In this document: one piece after another, positions 23,946-33,366 of the stretch
Position numbering within the stretch: the stretch's first letter is position 1
Layout of the letters: every line of letters starts with the position of its first letter
DNA from: Natronomonas salina
GTDB taxonomy: Archaea; Halobacteriota; Halobacteria; Halobacteriales; Haloarculaceae
NCBI RefSeq assembly: GCF_013391105.1
Contig: NZ_CP058335.1
Span: forward strand, 3,286,001-3,350,000
Length of the DNA stretch: 64,000 nt
Direction: 5' to 3'
Translations under genes and position numbers: made by a program
Notes under the pieces: model-generated
What the model was told of the DNA's origin: nothing
The model's input: only the letters and a program-made list of their open reading frames with translations
Databases searched by the model: none

Positions 23946-26288
23946 ATGCAACCGTCGATCAGGGTGCTCTGCGTGGACGACGATCAGGCGATCGTCGACC
24001 TCGTGACCACGTTCCTCGACGACGTCGACGATATCCGTACCTACGGCGAGACGGACCCCGCCGTCGCCGTCGAGCGAGTCCGCGAGGACGCGGTGGAGTG
24101 TGTCGTCTCCGACTACCACATGCCCGGCATGGACGGTCTCGAACTCCTCTCGGCCGTCCGGGAGATCGACCCCGAGATGCCCTTCATCCTCTTCACCGGC
24201 CGCGGCAGCGAGTCGGTCGCCAGCGAGGCCGTCTCTGCCGGCGTCACCGACTACATCCGGAAGTCGACCAGCACCGACCAGTACCACCTGCTGGCCAACC
24301 GGGTCCGGAACGCGGTCGAGGGCCGGCGCGCGCGGACGAACTACCGGGAGGTCTTCGACGCGGCCTCGGACGCCATCCTGGTCGTCGACCCCGAGTCCGA
24401 GACCATCGTCGACGCCAACAGGGCGACCGAACGGCTCTGGGGGTACGACGCCTCGGCGCTCGAATCTCGCCCGGTCGAGGACCTCCTCGTGGACGCGACA
24501 CACGTACGCGATACCGCCCCGACCGGAGGCGATCGCCCCGAGACGGTCGAGGTCCGGTGCGTCCGGGCCGACGGCGACCGGTTCTGGGCCGAGGCGAGCC
24601 TCGAGTCCAGAACCTTCGAGGGACAGAACTTGCGTCTCGCCGTGTTCCGCGACGTCACCCAGCGCCGGAACCGCGAGCGCGCGATCGATCGGCTCGTCAC
24701 CGGCCAGCAGGAGCTGCTGGCCGCCGAGTCGGAGGCCGCACTGGGGGCGGCTGCCGCGAACGTCGCGGTCGACGTCCTGTCGCTCGAGGCCGCGACGGTC
24801 TACGCCCGCGACGGTGCCGCGTTAGCGACGCTGGCCTCCGCCGGCATGCCGACGCCCGCCGACCGCGAGTCCCGGGCGCGGCACACCCTCGGCGGGAACG
24901 AGCCGGTACTCGAGACCACCGACAACTGGCGAGAACTGCACGTCCCTGTCGGGGACCGCGGGGTCGTCGTCGGGGTCGCCGCTCGCACCCGGTCGTTCGC
25001 CGCCCACGAGTACTCCCTGGCGATGGCGCTGGGCAACAGCCTCGATACCGCGCTCGAACGGATCGAGCGCGAGCGACAGCTCCGCGACCGTGGCGAACGG
25101 CTGGCACAGCGGCGCGGCGAACTCCGGACGAGCGACCGGATCAACGCGGTCATCCGGAACGTCCACTGGTCGCTCGTCCGCGCCTCGTCGCTCGAGGAGA
25201 TAGAGCGGCTGGTCTGCGAGCGGCTCGCGGCCTCCGACCCCTACAGCTCCGTCTGGATGGGCCGGTACGACGTCGATGCCGAGGAGATCGACCCGTCGGC
25301 CGCCGCTGGACTCGCGGGCGGACTGGGCGATCCCGTCCCCCTGGCGGACGCCCCCGCGACCCTGTCGGCGGCGATCACGGGTCCGTCCACGGAGATCGTC
25401 CAGGACGTGTCGCTGGAGCCCGACGCCGATCAGACGATCCTGCGGGGAAGCGACCACCGGTCGATCGCCTACGTCCCCGTCGTCAATCGGTCGTCCCTCT
25501 ACGGGGTCGTCGCGATCGCGGCCGACGAGCCGGACGTGTTCGGCGACGGCGAGCGGGAGGTCCTCGGGGAGCTCGGCGAGCTGATCGGCGCGGCGATCAC
25601 CGCCACCCGGCGGGAGCGTGCGCTGTTCGGGGACGACGTCGTCGAACTCGAGTTCGAGGTCACGAGCGGCGATTCGCTCGTCGGCGGCCTCTCGTCGGCG
25701 GTCGACGATCGCGTCGACGTCGAGAGCATCCTCGAGACGGGCGACGACGCGCTCTCGATGTTCGTCACGGTCCCCGGCATCGACGCCGACCGGATCGACG
25801 AGGTCGGCGCGGAGCACGCGAACGTCCGGTCGGTCGAGGCTGTCGACGAACGCCGCGGCCGCTACGAGATCGTCGTCGACCGGGCGCCGCTGATCGACGA
25901 CCTGACCGACCTGGGAGCCTCCATGGGCCGGATGTGGGGGGAGGCCGGGCGGGTCCGGTTCGCCATCGAGTTCCCCGGGGACGTCGACGTCCGCCGGTGC
26001 GTCGCCCTGATGGACTCGGCCTACGAGTCGACCTCGCTCGTGGCCCGTCGGGAACTCGTCGGCGATGCCGGCACGGACCGCTTCGGCGCTCCGATCCCGG
26101 AGGACCTGACCGACCGCCAGCGCGAGGTGCTACGGGTCGCGTACGAGACGGGGTTCTTCGAGTGGCCCCGGGCGCGGACCGGCGAGGAGGTCGCCGAGCG
26201 CCTCGACATCTCCCAGTCGACGTTCACCGAGCACCTGCGGTCGGGCGAGCGGAAGGTCTTCGAGGCGCTGTTCGGAGACCCGACCTGA
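23946..26288 (+). CDS. Response regulator-PAS-GAF-Bat-HTH_10 regulator
   Basis: This 780-aa multi-domain regulator begins with a REC domain (1-125) with the acidic pocket D11-D13, phospho-acceptor D56 (SDYHMPGMDG) and conserved Lys in DYIRKS. Next come a PAS domain (~130-245), two GAF-like domains (~255-385 and ~410-550), a Bat domain (~565-715, starting DDVVELEFEV) and an HTH_10 DNA-binding domain (~720-778, LTDRQREVLRVAYETGFFEW and STFTEHLRSGERK). The REC domain would be phosphorylated by a histidine kinase that is not adjacent. Targets are unknown; the gene starts 99 bp after sipW on the same strand. Confidence 0.92.
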   Translation: MQPSIRVLCVDDDQAIVDLVTTFLDDVDDIRTYGETDPAVAVERVREDAVECVVSDYHMPGMDGLELLSAVREIDPEMPFILFTGRGSESVASEAVSAGVTDYIRKSTSTDQYHLLANRVRNAVEGRRARTNYREVFDAASDAILVVDPESETIVDANRATERLWGYDASALESRPVEDLLVDATHVRDTAPTGGDRPETVEVRCVRADGDRFWAEASLESRTFEGQNLRLAVFRDVTQRRNRERAIDRLVTGQQELLAAESEAALGAAAANVAVDVLSLEAATVYARDGAALATLASAGMPTPADRESRARHTLGGNEPVLETTDNWRELHVPVGDRGVVVGVAARTRSFAAHEYSLAMALGNSLDTALERIERERQLRDRGERLAQRRGELRTSDRINAVIRNVHWSLVRASSLEEIERLVCERLAASDPYSSVWMGRYDVDAEEIDPSAAAGLAGGLGDPVPLADAPATLSAAITGPSTEIVQDVSLEPDADQTILRGSDHRSIAYVPVVNRSSLYGVVAIAADEPDVFGDGEREVLGELGELIGAAITATRRERALFGDDVVELEFEVTSGDSLVGGLSSAVDDRVDVESILETGDDALSMFVTVPGIDADRIDEVGAEHANVRSVEAVDERRGRYEIVVDRAPLIDDLTDLGASMGRMWGEAGRVRFAIEFPGDVDVRRCVALMDSAYESTSLVARRELVGDAGTDRFGAPIPEDLTDRQREVLRVAYETGFFEWPRARTGEEVAERLDISQSTFTEHLRSGERKVFEALFGDPT

Positions 26289-26343
26289 ACCGCAGGGCGC
26301 CCGGAGCGACACGGCTATCCGCGTCGACCGAGTAGCGGGGCCA

Positions 26344-27420
26344 ATGAGTCGACCGAGTCCCGACGCCTACGAGCAGGGCCGGGGGATGGACGCCCACAAC
26401 GAGGTGATGCGGGAGGTCCGCTCCCGCAACGATAAGACGTACGACCCGACGGAGCCGACGCGGGTGTGGCTCGACGAGGACAACACCCCGGACGGGGTCC
26501 GCCAGTCGCTGACGATCATCCTCAATACCGGCGGCTGCCGGTGGGCCCGGGCCGGCGGCTGCACGATGTGCGGCTACGTCGCCGAGTCCGTCGACGGCGG
26601 CAGCGTCGGTCACGAGAACCTGATGACGCAGGTCCAACACTGCCTGGACCACGAGGCGGAGAACGCCGAGGCGGAGGCCGGTCTCATCAAGATCTACACC
26701 TCCGGGTCGTTCCTCGACGAGCGGGAGGTCCCGGCGGAGACGCGGGACGCCATCGCCGAGACGTTCGCCGACCGCGACCGGATGGTCGTCGAGTCGCTGC
26801 CGGACTTCGTCGACCGCGAGAAGCTCCGGGAGTTCACCGACCGCGGCGTCGAGACCGACGTCGCCATCGGCCTCGAGACGGCGACCGACCGGGTGCGCCA
26901 CGACGCCGTCAACAAGTACTTCGACTTCGAGGAGTTCGAGGCGGCCTGCGAGGAGGCCCGGGCGGCCGGCGCCGGCGTCAAGGCGTACCTCCTGATGAAG
27001 CCCCCGTTCCTCGCGGAGCCGGACGCCGTCGCGGACATGGAGCGGTCGATCCGCCGCTGCGCGGACGTCGAGGGCTGCCACACGGTCTCGATGAACCCCT
27101 GCAACGTTCAGCGGCACACGATGGTCGAGGAACTGTACCACGACGGCGGCTACCGGCCGCCGTGGCTCTGGTCGATCTGCGAGGTCCTTGAGTCGACCGC
27201 GGACGTCGACGCCATCGTCGTCTCCGACCCCGTCGGCCACGGCTCCGACCGCGGCCCGCACAACTGCGGGGAGTGCGACGACCTCGTCCAGCGGGCCATC
27301 AAGGACTTCGACCTCCGGCAGGACCCCTCCGTCTTCGCGGAGGTCTCCTGCGAGTGCGAGGACACCTGGGCGTACGTGATGGACGAAGAGACGACGTTCA
27401 ACCAGCCGCTCGTCCGGTAG
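26344..27420 (+). CDS. raSEA: Archaeosine synthesis radical SAM protein RaSEA
   Basis: This 358-aa radical SAM enzyme acts with ArcS to turn the lysine adduct of preQ0 at tRNA position 15 into archaeosine. The cluster motif is CX7CX2C (C65, C73, C76 in GGCRWARAGGCTMCGY), characteristic of this family rather than the usual CX3CX2C. The internal blocks IKIYTSGSFLDEREVP, SLPDFVD and IGLETATDRVRHDAVNKY and the Cys-rich C-terminal part (HNCGECD, SCECEDTW) agree. It is monocistronic, downstream of the REC-Bat gene by 55 bp. ArcS and other archaeosine genes are not in the window. Confidence 0.92.
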   Translation: MSRPSPDAYEQGRGMDAHNEVMREVRSRNDKTYDPTEPTRVWLDEDNTPDGVRQSLTIILNTGGCRWARAGGCTMCGYVAESVDGGSVGHENLMTQVQHCLDHEAENAEAEAGLIKIYTSGSFLDEREVPAETRDAIAETFADRDRMVVESLPDFVDREKLREFTDRGVETDVAIGLETATDRVRHDAVNKYFDFEEFEAACEEARAAGAGVKAYLLMKPPFLAEPDAVADMERSIRRCADVEGCHTVSMNPCNVQRHTMVEELYHDGGYRPPWLWSICEVLESTADVDAIVVSDPVGHGSDRGPHNCGECDDLVQRAIKDFDLRQDPSVFAEVSCECEDTWAYVMDEETTFNQPLVR

Positions 27421-27565
27421 CCGAACCGCCAGCAGCGCTTCCTGCGGTGCTACCTCGCACGCGACGTCTCGAACCAGGGCTCACCGCCGGATATTTCGGC
27501 TCTCAGTAAGGTCGACTTACCTGACACGACCGCGGAGAGGGGTCACCCTTAGGTCGATAAATCCG

Positions 27566-27573
27566 CTTTATAC
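27566..27573 (+). promoter_or_regulatory. TATA box of the sugar ABC operon
   Basis: CTTTATAC lies about 34 nt before ATG 27604, predicting a leader of only a few bases. The rest of 27421-27603 holds no gene. Confidence 0.55.
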
Positions 27574-27603
27574 AAAGGGTGAACGGGCCGAAGACGGAAG
27601 GAC

Positions 27604-29088
27604 ATGGTAGGCAACGACAGGGAGTCGGCCGCCGTGGCCAGGCCGTCGCGTCGCTCGCTGCTCGCCGCGACCGCGTCGGCGACTGTCGGCGCGACGGCCG
27701 TCGCGGGCTGTCTCGGCCGGGGGCAGCCCGAGGACACCGTCGTCATGACGGGCAACACCGACATCGCCGACGCGATGCACGCCGACGAGGGGACGTCCAT
27801 CCACGAGGCGCTCCGGTCGGCCGGCCTCGACGAGGACATCACCGTCGAGGTCCGCACCGGCGTGGACGACTCCTCCCAGCGGATGCGGTCGGCCCAGTCC
27901 GCCCTCCAGTCCGGGCGGGCGCCGCCGGACATCTTCCGGATGGACTGCGGCTGGACCATCCCGTTCATCCTCAGGGAGCAGACCGTCCCGCTGGCGGACC
28001 ACCTCCCCGGGGACCTCCTCGACGAGGTCGAGTCGGCGTACCTCGAGGCGGCCCTGGAGACGGCCAGACACCCCGAGACCGGCGAGCTCCACGGGCTCCC
28101 GCTGTTCGTGGACTTCGGGACGATGCTGTACCGCAAGGACCTCGTGGCGGACGCCGGCTTCGACCCGGGCGGCTGGGCCACCGAGCCGCCGTCGTGGCAG
28201 CGGTTCTCCGAGGTGGTCGCGGAGACGCGCGACGACGCCGACGTCCAGTACGGCTTCACGACGCAGGCGGCCCCCTACGAGGGGCTGGCCTGCTGTTCGT
28301 TCACCGAGCTGATGACCACCTGGGGCGGGTCCTACTTCAACGGCACCGAGAACCTCTTCTCGGCCGGCGACCGCGAGGTCACCGTCGCCGACGAGCCCGT
28401 CCTCGACGCCGTCCGCATGATGCGGTCGTTCATCGACGGCGAGGACGCCGACTACGCCCTCGACGGCTACCGGAAGATCTGCCCGTCGTCGATCGTCCAG
28501 TGGACGGAGCCGGAGTCGCTCGGCCCGTTCACCGCCGGCGACGCCGTCGCCCACCGCAACTGGCCGTTCTCGATCAACGAGGCGGGCGGCGAGGAGGCCT
28601 TCGGCGAGGACCTCGGCGTCATGCCGATGCCGTACGCGGTCTCCGAGTCGGAGGCCGAACACCCCGGCACCGGCGGGACGGCCGCCGCCCTCGGCGGCTG
28701 GCACCTGACGATCAACCCCTACACCGAGAAGCTCGACCGGGTCACGCAGGTTCTCGAGGCCTTCGCGACCGAGGAGGTGATGCTCGCGGTCTTCGAGCAA
28801 CTCGGCTACCTGCCGCCGGTCCTCGACCTCGTCCAGCAGGCCGACGCCGACCAGATCGGTCCGATGGCCCGCTATACAGAGCAGATCCAGATCGCCGGCG
28901 AGAACGCCGTCTCCAGGCCGGTGACCGACGTCTGGCCCGAGCAGGCGTCGGTCATCGCCCGCGAGGTCCACGCCGCTTTCCGCGGGGAGGGGCCGCCGGA
29001 GCGGATCATGGCCGACCTCGCCGACCGCATCAGGCGGAGCGAGGCTGCCGTCGCTGAGGGTAACGGAGGGAGCGACGATGGCGACTGA
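27604..29088 (+). CDS. ABC sugar transporter substrate-binding lipoprotein
   Basis: This 494-aa extracellular binding protein belongs to the family of maltose/trehalose/glycerol-3-phosphate receptors. A Tat signal (SRRSLLAATAS) leads to a lipobox with Cys36 (TAVAGC). The mature protein has the typical receptor pattern (PPDIFRMDCGW, then DFGTMLYRKDLV, later GTGGTAAALGGWHLTINPYT). It is the first gene of a four-gene importer operon. Its stop overlaps the first permease start by 11 bp. The specific sugar cannot be determined. Confidence 0.93.
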   Translation: MVGNDRESAAVARPSRRSLLAATASATVGATAVAGCLGRGQPEDTVVMTGNTDIADAMHADEGTSIHEALRSAGLDEDITVEVRTGVDDSSQRMRSAQSALQSGRAPPDIFRMDCGWTIPFILREQTVPLADHLPGDLLDEVESAYLEAALETARHPETGELHGLPLFVDFGTMLYRKDLVADAGFDPGGWATEPPSWQRFSEVVAETRDDADVQYGFTTQAAPYEGLACCSFTELMTTWGGSYFNGTENLFSAGDREVTVADEPVLDAVRMMRSFIDGEDADYALDGYRKICPSSIVQWTEPESLGPFTAGDAVAHRNWPFSINEAGGEEAFGEDLGVMPMPYAVSESEAEHPGTGGTAAALGGWHLTINPYTEKLDRVTQVLEAFATEEVMLAVFEQLGYLPPVLDLVQQADADQIGPMARYTEQIQIAGENAVSRPVTDVWPEQASVIAREVHAAFRGEGPPERIMADLADRIRRSEAAVAEGNGGSDDGD

Positions 29089-30106
29089 CGGCGAGTCGCC
29101 GTTCGGCGGTGGGGACGGCGAGCACGACCGGACCGGCAACGCGGTCGTCAACTGGATGGAGTCGCTCAGCGAGGCCGCCTACGCCTACCTGCTGCTGGCG
29201 CCGACGTTCGCACTGCTCGGCCTCGTCGCCTTCTACCCGCTCGCGCGGACGTTCGTCACGTCGCTCCGGGAGAACCGGACGCGCGCGGCGGAGCCGCTGG
29301 GCGAGTTCGTCGGCCTCGAGAACTACGTCGACCTGCTCTCCGGGAACGCCCGGCTCGCCCAGCAGTTCGTCGACGTCTCCCTCTCGGCCTCGTTCCCCTT
29401 CGTCGAACTGGGCGTCCCGTTCTTCCAGCAGGCGCTGTTCGTGACCGTCGCCTTCGCCGTCATCAGCGTGGTCGTCGAGACGGTCATCGGGTTCGGTCAG
29501 GCGTACGTGCTCGACCAGGACTTCGGCGGCCGACGGTGGGTGCGCGTGGCCATCATCCTCCCGTGGGCCGTCCCCATCGTCGTCCAGGGGATGATCTTCT
29601 TCCTGCTGTTCCAGCCGGAGGTCGGCTTCGGGACCGACCTGATGCAGTGGCTCGGGGTCTTCGGCGAGAACCCGCTGGCCGACAGCCGGGACGCGTTCAT
29701 CATCATCCTCGTCGCGGACATCTGGAAGTCCTCGGCGTTCATGGCGCTGCTCATCCTCGCGGGCCTGCAGAGCGTCGACCGCAGCCTCTACGACGTCGCG
29801 CGGGTCGCCGGGGCCTCCCCGTGGCAGCGGTTCAAGCGGATCACGCTGCCGCTGGTGCTGCCAGCGCTGCTCGTCGCGATGCTGTTCCGGACGATGGACG
29901 CGATGCGCGTCTACGGGCTCATCGAGTCGACCGGCGGCTGCACGACGGTGCCGTCGCTGACCTGCCTGGTCGTCGAGGCGATGTTCGGCGGCACCCGCAT
30001 CTTCGCGACCGCCGCCGCCGTCGCCTTCACCACGGCGCTGGTGATCGCCTTGATGCTCTCGGCGTACGTCGCCTTCTTCCGCGACACCGAGGGGGGGATC
30101 TACTGA
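29078..30106 (+). CDS. ABC sugar transporter permease (MalF type)
   Basis: The 342-aa protein has six predicted membrane helices and the cytoplasmic EAA loop (LYDVARVAGASPWQRFKRITLP) that contacts the ATPase. The longer extracytoplasmic N-terminal loop fits the MalF/UgpA subunit. It sits between the binding-protein gene and the second permease; its stop overlaps the next ATG (ATGA). An acidic N-terminal tail of about 25 residues is typical of haloarchaeal membrane proteins. Confidence 0.93.
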   Translation: MATDGESPFGGGDGEHDRTGNAVVNWMESLSEAAYAYLLLAPTFALLGLVAFYPLARTFVTSLRENRTRAAEPLGEFVGLENYVDLLSGNARLAQQFVDVSLSASFPFVELGVPFFQQALFVTVAFAVISVVVETVIGFGQAYVLDQDFGGRRWVRVAIILPWAVPIVVQGMIFFLLFQPEVGFGTDLMQWLGVFGENPLADSRDAFIIILVADIWKSSAFMALLILAGLQSVDRSLYDVARVAGASPWQRFKRITLPLVLPALLVAMLFRTMDAMRVYGLIESTGGCTTVPSLTCLVVEAMFGGTRIFATAAAVAFTTALVIALMLSAYVAFFRDTEGGIY

Positions 30107-31101
30107 TGAGCGACGACGACTCCGAGCCGACCCGCGGCCGCCGGTCAGCCGCCGCCGACGGCGGGTCCGTCGTCTTCGACGACGAGGAGGCCGACCTGGA
30201 CCGCGGGCCGTTCCAGCGGTGGGTCGCGCGCTCGATCACCAACCCCGAGCGGGTCTACCGGTCGCTGTTCTACGTGGCGACCATCTTCTTCCTGTTCACG
30301 ACGCTGTTCCCGTTCTACTGGCTACTGATGGTGGCGCTGACGCCGGAGGGCCGCCAGCAGGACATCCTCCTGACGCCGAACGGGTTCAACCCCGGGGCGT
30401 TCCTCGAGGTCTTCGAGGTCATCCCGTTCCACTGGTACGTGTTCAACAGCTTCGTCATCGCGGCGGCGACGACCGCCGCCGTGCTGGTCGTCGCCAGCCT
30501 CGCGGGTTACGCATTCGGGCGCCTCGAGTTCCCCGGCAAGCAGCCGCTGATGCTGCTTGTGCTGGTCATCTCGTTCTTCCCGCCGGCAGCGTTCTTCATC
30601 CCGCTGAACGACCTGTTCAACACCTCGTTCACGGTTCTGGAGCCGATCACCGGCGACGGGACCCTCTACAACACGCCGGGGGCGATGGTGCTCCCGATGT
30701 CTGCCATCTTCCTGCCGCTGGCCATCTTCATCCTCACGACGTTCTACTCCCAGATCCCGGACGGCCTCGAGGACGCCGCCCGGGTGGAGGGGACGACGCG
30801 GCTCGGCGCGCTGTTCCGAGTCGTCGTCCCGCTGTCGGCCCCCGGCGTGGCGACCGCCGGCGTGCTGACGTTCATCGCCGTCTACAACGAGTTCTTCTTC
30901 TCGTACCTGATGACCGACGGACAGCCGCAGAACTGGGCGCCGATCCTGGAGGGCATCCTCGCCTACCAGGGTCAGTACGCGGTCATGTACCACCTCATGG
31001 CCGCCGCGAGCATCATCGGCGTCATCCCGGTGACGATCATCGTGATCGTCGCCCAGGAGAAGATCGTCAGCGGGCTCACCGCCGGCGCACTCAAGGAGTA
31101 A
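30106..31101 (+). CDS. ABC sugar transporter permease (MalG type)
   Basis: The 331-aa protein has six membrane helices and an EAA loop (LEDAARVEGTTRLGALFRVV), corresponding to the MalG/UgpE subunit. The start ATG overlaps the stop of the first permease (ATGA), and the in-frame sequence upstream is antisense or shadow. An acidic hydrophilic N-terminal tail of about 45 residues precedes the first helix. It forms the channel with the MalF-type subunit. Confidence 0.93.
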   Translation: MSDDDSEPTRGRRSAAADGGSVVFDDEEADLDRGPFQRWVARSITNPERVYRSLFYVATIFFLFTTLFPFYWLLMVALTPEGRQQDILLTPNGFNPGAFLEVFEVIPFHWYVFNSFVIAAATTAAVLVVASLAGYAFGRLEFPGKQPLMLLVLVISFFPPAAFFIPLNDLFNTSFTVLEPITGDGTLYNTPGAMVLPMSAIFLPLAIFILTTFYSQIPDGLEDAARVEGTTRLGALFRVVVPLSAPGVATAGVLTFIAVYNEFFFSYLMTDGQPQNWAPILEGILAYQGQYAVMYHLMAAASIIGVIPVTIIVIVAQEKIVSGLTAGALKE

Positions 31102-31107
31102 GATATC

Positions 31108-32292
31108 ATGGCACGCGTACAACTCGACGACATCACGAAGCGCTTCGAAGACGTCACCGCCGTCGACGACCTCGACCTGGAGATCAGGGACGGCGAGTTC
31201 GTCAGCCTGGTCGGGCCGTCGGGCTGCGGGAAGTCGACGACGATGGAGATGATCGCCGGCCTCACCAAGCCGTCCGAGGGCCGGGTCTTCATCGGCGACG
31301 ACGACGTGACGACCCTCGCGCCGAAGGACCGCGGCGTCTCGATGGTCTTCCAGAACATCGCGCTGTTCCCCCACATGGACGTCAGGGAGAACGTCTCCTT
31401 CGGCCTCCGGCTCCGGAAGTACGACGACAACGAGGTCGAGCGCCGGGTCGACCACGCCGCCGACATCGTCCAGCTGGAGGGCATGCTCGACCGCATGCCG
31501 GACGAGCTGTCGGGCGGCCAGCAGCAGCGCGTCGCCATCGCCCGGGCCATCGTCCGCAACCCCGACGTCTTCCTGATGGACGAGCCGCTGGCGAACCTGG
31601 ACGCGAAGCTCCGCGTCCACATGCGGACCGAACTCCAGCGGCTCCACCGCGAGCTGAACCAGACCATCGTCTACGTCACCCACGACCAGGCCGAGGCGAT
31701 GACGATGTCCAACCGCATCGCCGTCCTCAACGAGGGGAAGCTCCAGCAGATCGCGCCGCCGCTGACCTGCTACAACGAGCCCGCGAACCTCTTCGTCGCC
31801 GGGTTCATCGGCTCGCCGTCGATGAACCTCGTGGAGGGCGAACTCGTCGACGACGGCCTGTCGACGAAGAACTTCCACGTCGAGTTCGACCCGGCGACGG
31901 TCCCCGGGGTGAGCGTCGGCGACGCGGTCACGTTCGGCGTCCGGCCGGAGGACGTCCACTTGGCGGACGAAGCGGAGTCGCTCGGGCGGCTGCCCTCGCG
32001 GATCGAGGCCACGCCGGACGTCATCGAGCCGATGGGCGACGAGACGTTCGTCTACCTGCAGCTCTCGGCGGACGCCGAGCGGACGATGGAGCGCGACAGC
32101 CAGTCGACCCCCGACCAGCTGCTCATGAGCGTCGACCCCGAGGCCGACGTCGAGCAGGGCCGCCCCGTCGAGGTCGTCTTCGACGCGCCGGCGGTCCACC
32201 TGTTCGATACGGCCTCCGGGGAGGCGCTGGTCCACGGCGTCGGCGGCGAGGCTCGCGACGCGGAGAGCGGCCTCCAGGAACCGGAGCAGTAA
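31108..32292 (+). CDS. ABC sugar transporter ATP-binding protein (MalK/UgpC type)
   Basis: The 394-aa ATPase energises the importer. It has Walker A GPSGCGKST (37-45), signature LSGGQQQR, Walker B VFLMDEP, the H-loop THDQAEAMT and a C-terminal regulatory OB domain (~240-370) as in MalK. It starts 7 bp after the second permease and ends the operon. The last ~25 residues are an acidic tail. It is convergent with purQ, only 6 bp away. Confidence 0.95.
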   Translation: MARVQLDDITKRFEDVTAVDDLDLEIRDGEFVSLVGPSGCGKSTTMEMIAGLTKPSEGRVFIGDDDVTTLAPKDRGVSMVFQNIALFPHMDVRENVSFGLRLRKYDDNEVERRVDHAADIVQLEGMLDRMPDELSGGQQQRVAIARAIVRNPDVFLMDEPLANLDAKLRVHMRTELQRLHRELNQTIVYVTHDQAEAMTMSNRIAVLNEGKLQQIAPPLTCYNEPANLFVAGFIGSPSMNLVEGELVDDGLSTKNFHVEFDPATVPGVSVGDAVTFGVRPEDVHLADEAESLGRLPSRIEATPDVIEPMGDETFVYLQLSADAERTMERDSQSTPDQLLMSVDPEADVEQGRPVEVVFDAPAVHLFDTASGEALVHGVGGEARDAESGLQEPEQ

Positions 32293-32298
32293 GCGGCG

Positions 32299-32976
32299 CT
32301 ACCGAGCGAACCCTTCGAGGATCGGCGCCCCGTCGGTCGGCCCGATGTCGGGCAGCGACGCCCGCTCGGGGTGGGGCATCAGCACCGCGACGTGGTCGTC
32401 CTCGCCGAGGACGCCGGCGACGTTCTCCTTCGAGCCGTTCGGGTTCGCCGCGTCGGTGACGTTCCCGTCGGCGTCGCAGTACCGGAACAGCACGCGGTCC
32501 TCGTCGTTCAGCGTCGCGAGGTGGTCGTCGGAGACCTCGAAGCGCCCCTCGCCGTGGGCGATGGGGACCTCGACGACGTCGCCGGCCTCGAAGGCGGCGG
32601 TCCAGGGGGTCTCGGCGTTCTCGACGCGGAGGTGGACCGGCTCGCACTGGAATCGCGCGCTGCGATTGGTCGTGAACGCGCCCGGCGTGAGCCCGCTCTC
32701 CGAGCCGATCTGGGCGCCGTTGCAGACGCCGAGGACCGGCGTGCCGTCGGCGGCGGCCTCGCGGATCTCGTCCATGATCGGCGCGCGGGCGGCCATCGCG
32801 CCGGCCCGGAGGTAGTCGCCGTAGGAGAAGCCGCCCGGGACGACGACGCCGGTGGTGTCGGCCGGCAGGCCGTCCTCGTGCCAGACGATCACACAGTCGA
32901 TGCCGAGGTGCTCCAGGGCGCGCTCGGCATCGCGGTCGCAGTTCGAGCCGCCGAACCGAATTATCGAGACAGTCAT
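32299..32976 (-). CDS. purQ: Phosphoribosylformylglycinamidine synthase subunit PurQ
   Basis: This 225-aa glutamine amidotransferase (class I) supplies ammonia to PurL in purine step 4. The nucleophile C85 is in GVCNGAQIG, and the C-terminal MPHPERASLP holds the catalytic His and Glu. The N-terminal RFGGSNCDRD is typical. It starts directly after the purS stop, so the two are co-transcribed and act in one complex with PurL, which is not in the window. Confidence 0.95.
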   Translation of the reverse strand: MTVSIIRFGGSNCDRDAERALEHLGIDCVIVWHEDGLPADTTGVVVPGGFSYGDYLRAGAMAARAPIMDEIREAAADGTPVLGVCNGAQIGSESGLTPGAFTTNRSARFQCEPVHLRVENAETPWTAAFEAGDVVEVPIAHGEGRFEVSDDHLATLNDEDRVLFRYCDADGNVTDAANPNGSKENVAGVLGEDDHVAVLMPHPERASLPDIGPTDGAPILEGFAR

Positions 32977-33228
32977 CTACGCCTCGGCGACCTCGACCTC
33001 GTAGTCGTGGATGGTCGGGTTCGCGAGCAGCCGCTCGGCCATCTCCGTGGCGCGCTCGGCGGCGGCGTCCGCGTCGGCGGCGTCGAGGTCGACCTCGAAG
33101 CGGTCGGCCGACCGGAGGTCGTCCAGCTCGAACCCGAGGCGCTCGAGGGCCTGCTGGGTGGTCTCGGCCTCGGGGTCGAGGACGCCCCGCTTCAGCCGGA
33201 CGGTGACGGTCGCGGTGTAGGCGCTCAT
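32977..33228 (-). CDS. purS: Phosphoribosylformylglycinamidine synthase subunit PurS
   Basis: This 83-aa protein is the small subunit that bridges PurL and PurQ. Family features are TVTVRLKRGVLDPEAETTQQ at the start and ATEMAERLLANPTIHDYEVE near the end. It is the first gene of the purSQ operon and lies divergent from purU. The shared upstream region carries an inverted repeat (33263-33284). Confidence 0.94.
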   Translation of the reverse strand: MSAYTATVTVRLKRGVLDPEAETTQQALERLGFELDDLRSADRFEVDLDAADADAAAERATEMAERLLANPTIHDYEVEVAEA

Positions 33229-33262
33229 ACCTGACGAGGCGTGTTCGTGCGTGAAAACGGTT

Positions 33263-33284
33263 GTGTATTTTCCATGGTATACAC
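33263..33284. promoter_or_regulatory. Inverted repeat between purS and purU
   Basis: GTGTAT at 33263-33268 and ATACAC at 33279-33284 form an inverted repeat with a 10-bp spacer. The spacer contains CCATGG. It lies about 35-55 bp upstream of the purS start, at or near its promoter, where a regulator could act on both divergent genes. No regulator is assigned. Confidence 0.35.
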
Positions 33285-33366
33285 GTTCGTGTGGGTCGCG
33301 GACCGCTTCCGGCGACCCATCGCCAGAACGTCGCCCTTTTGGAAGCCCACGCCGGACCGAGTAGTG

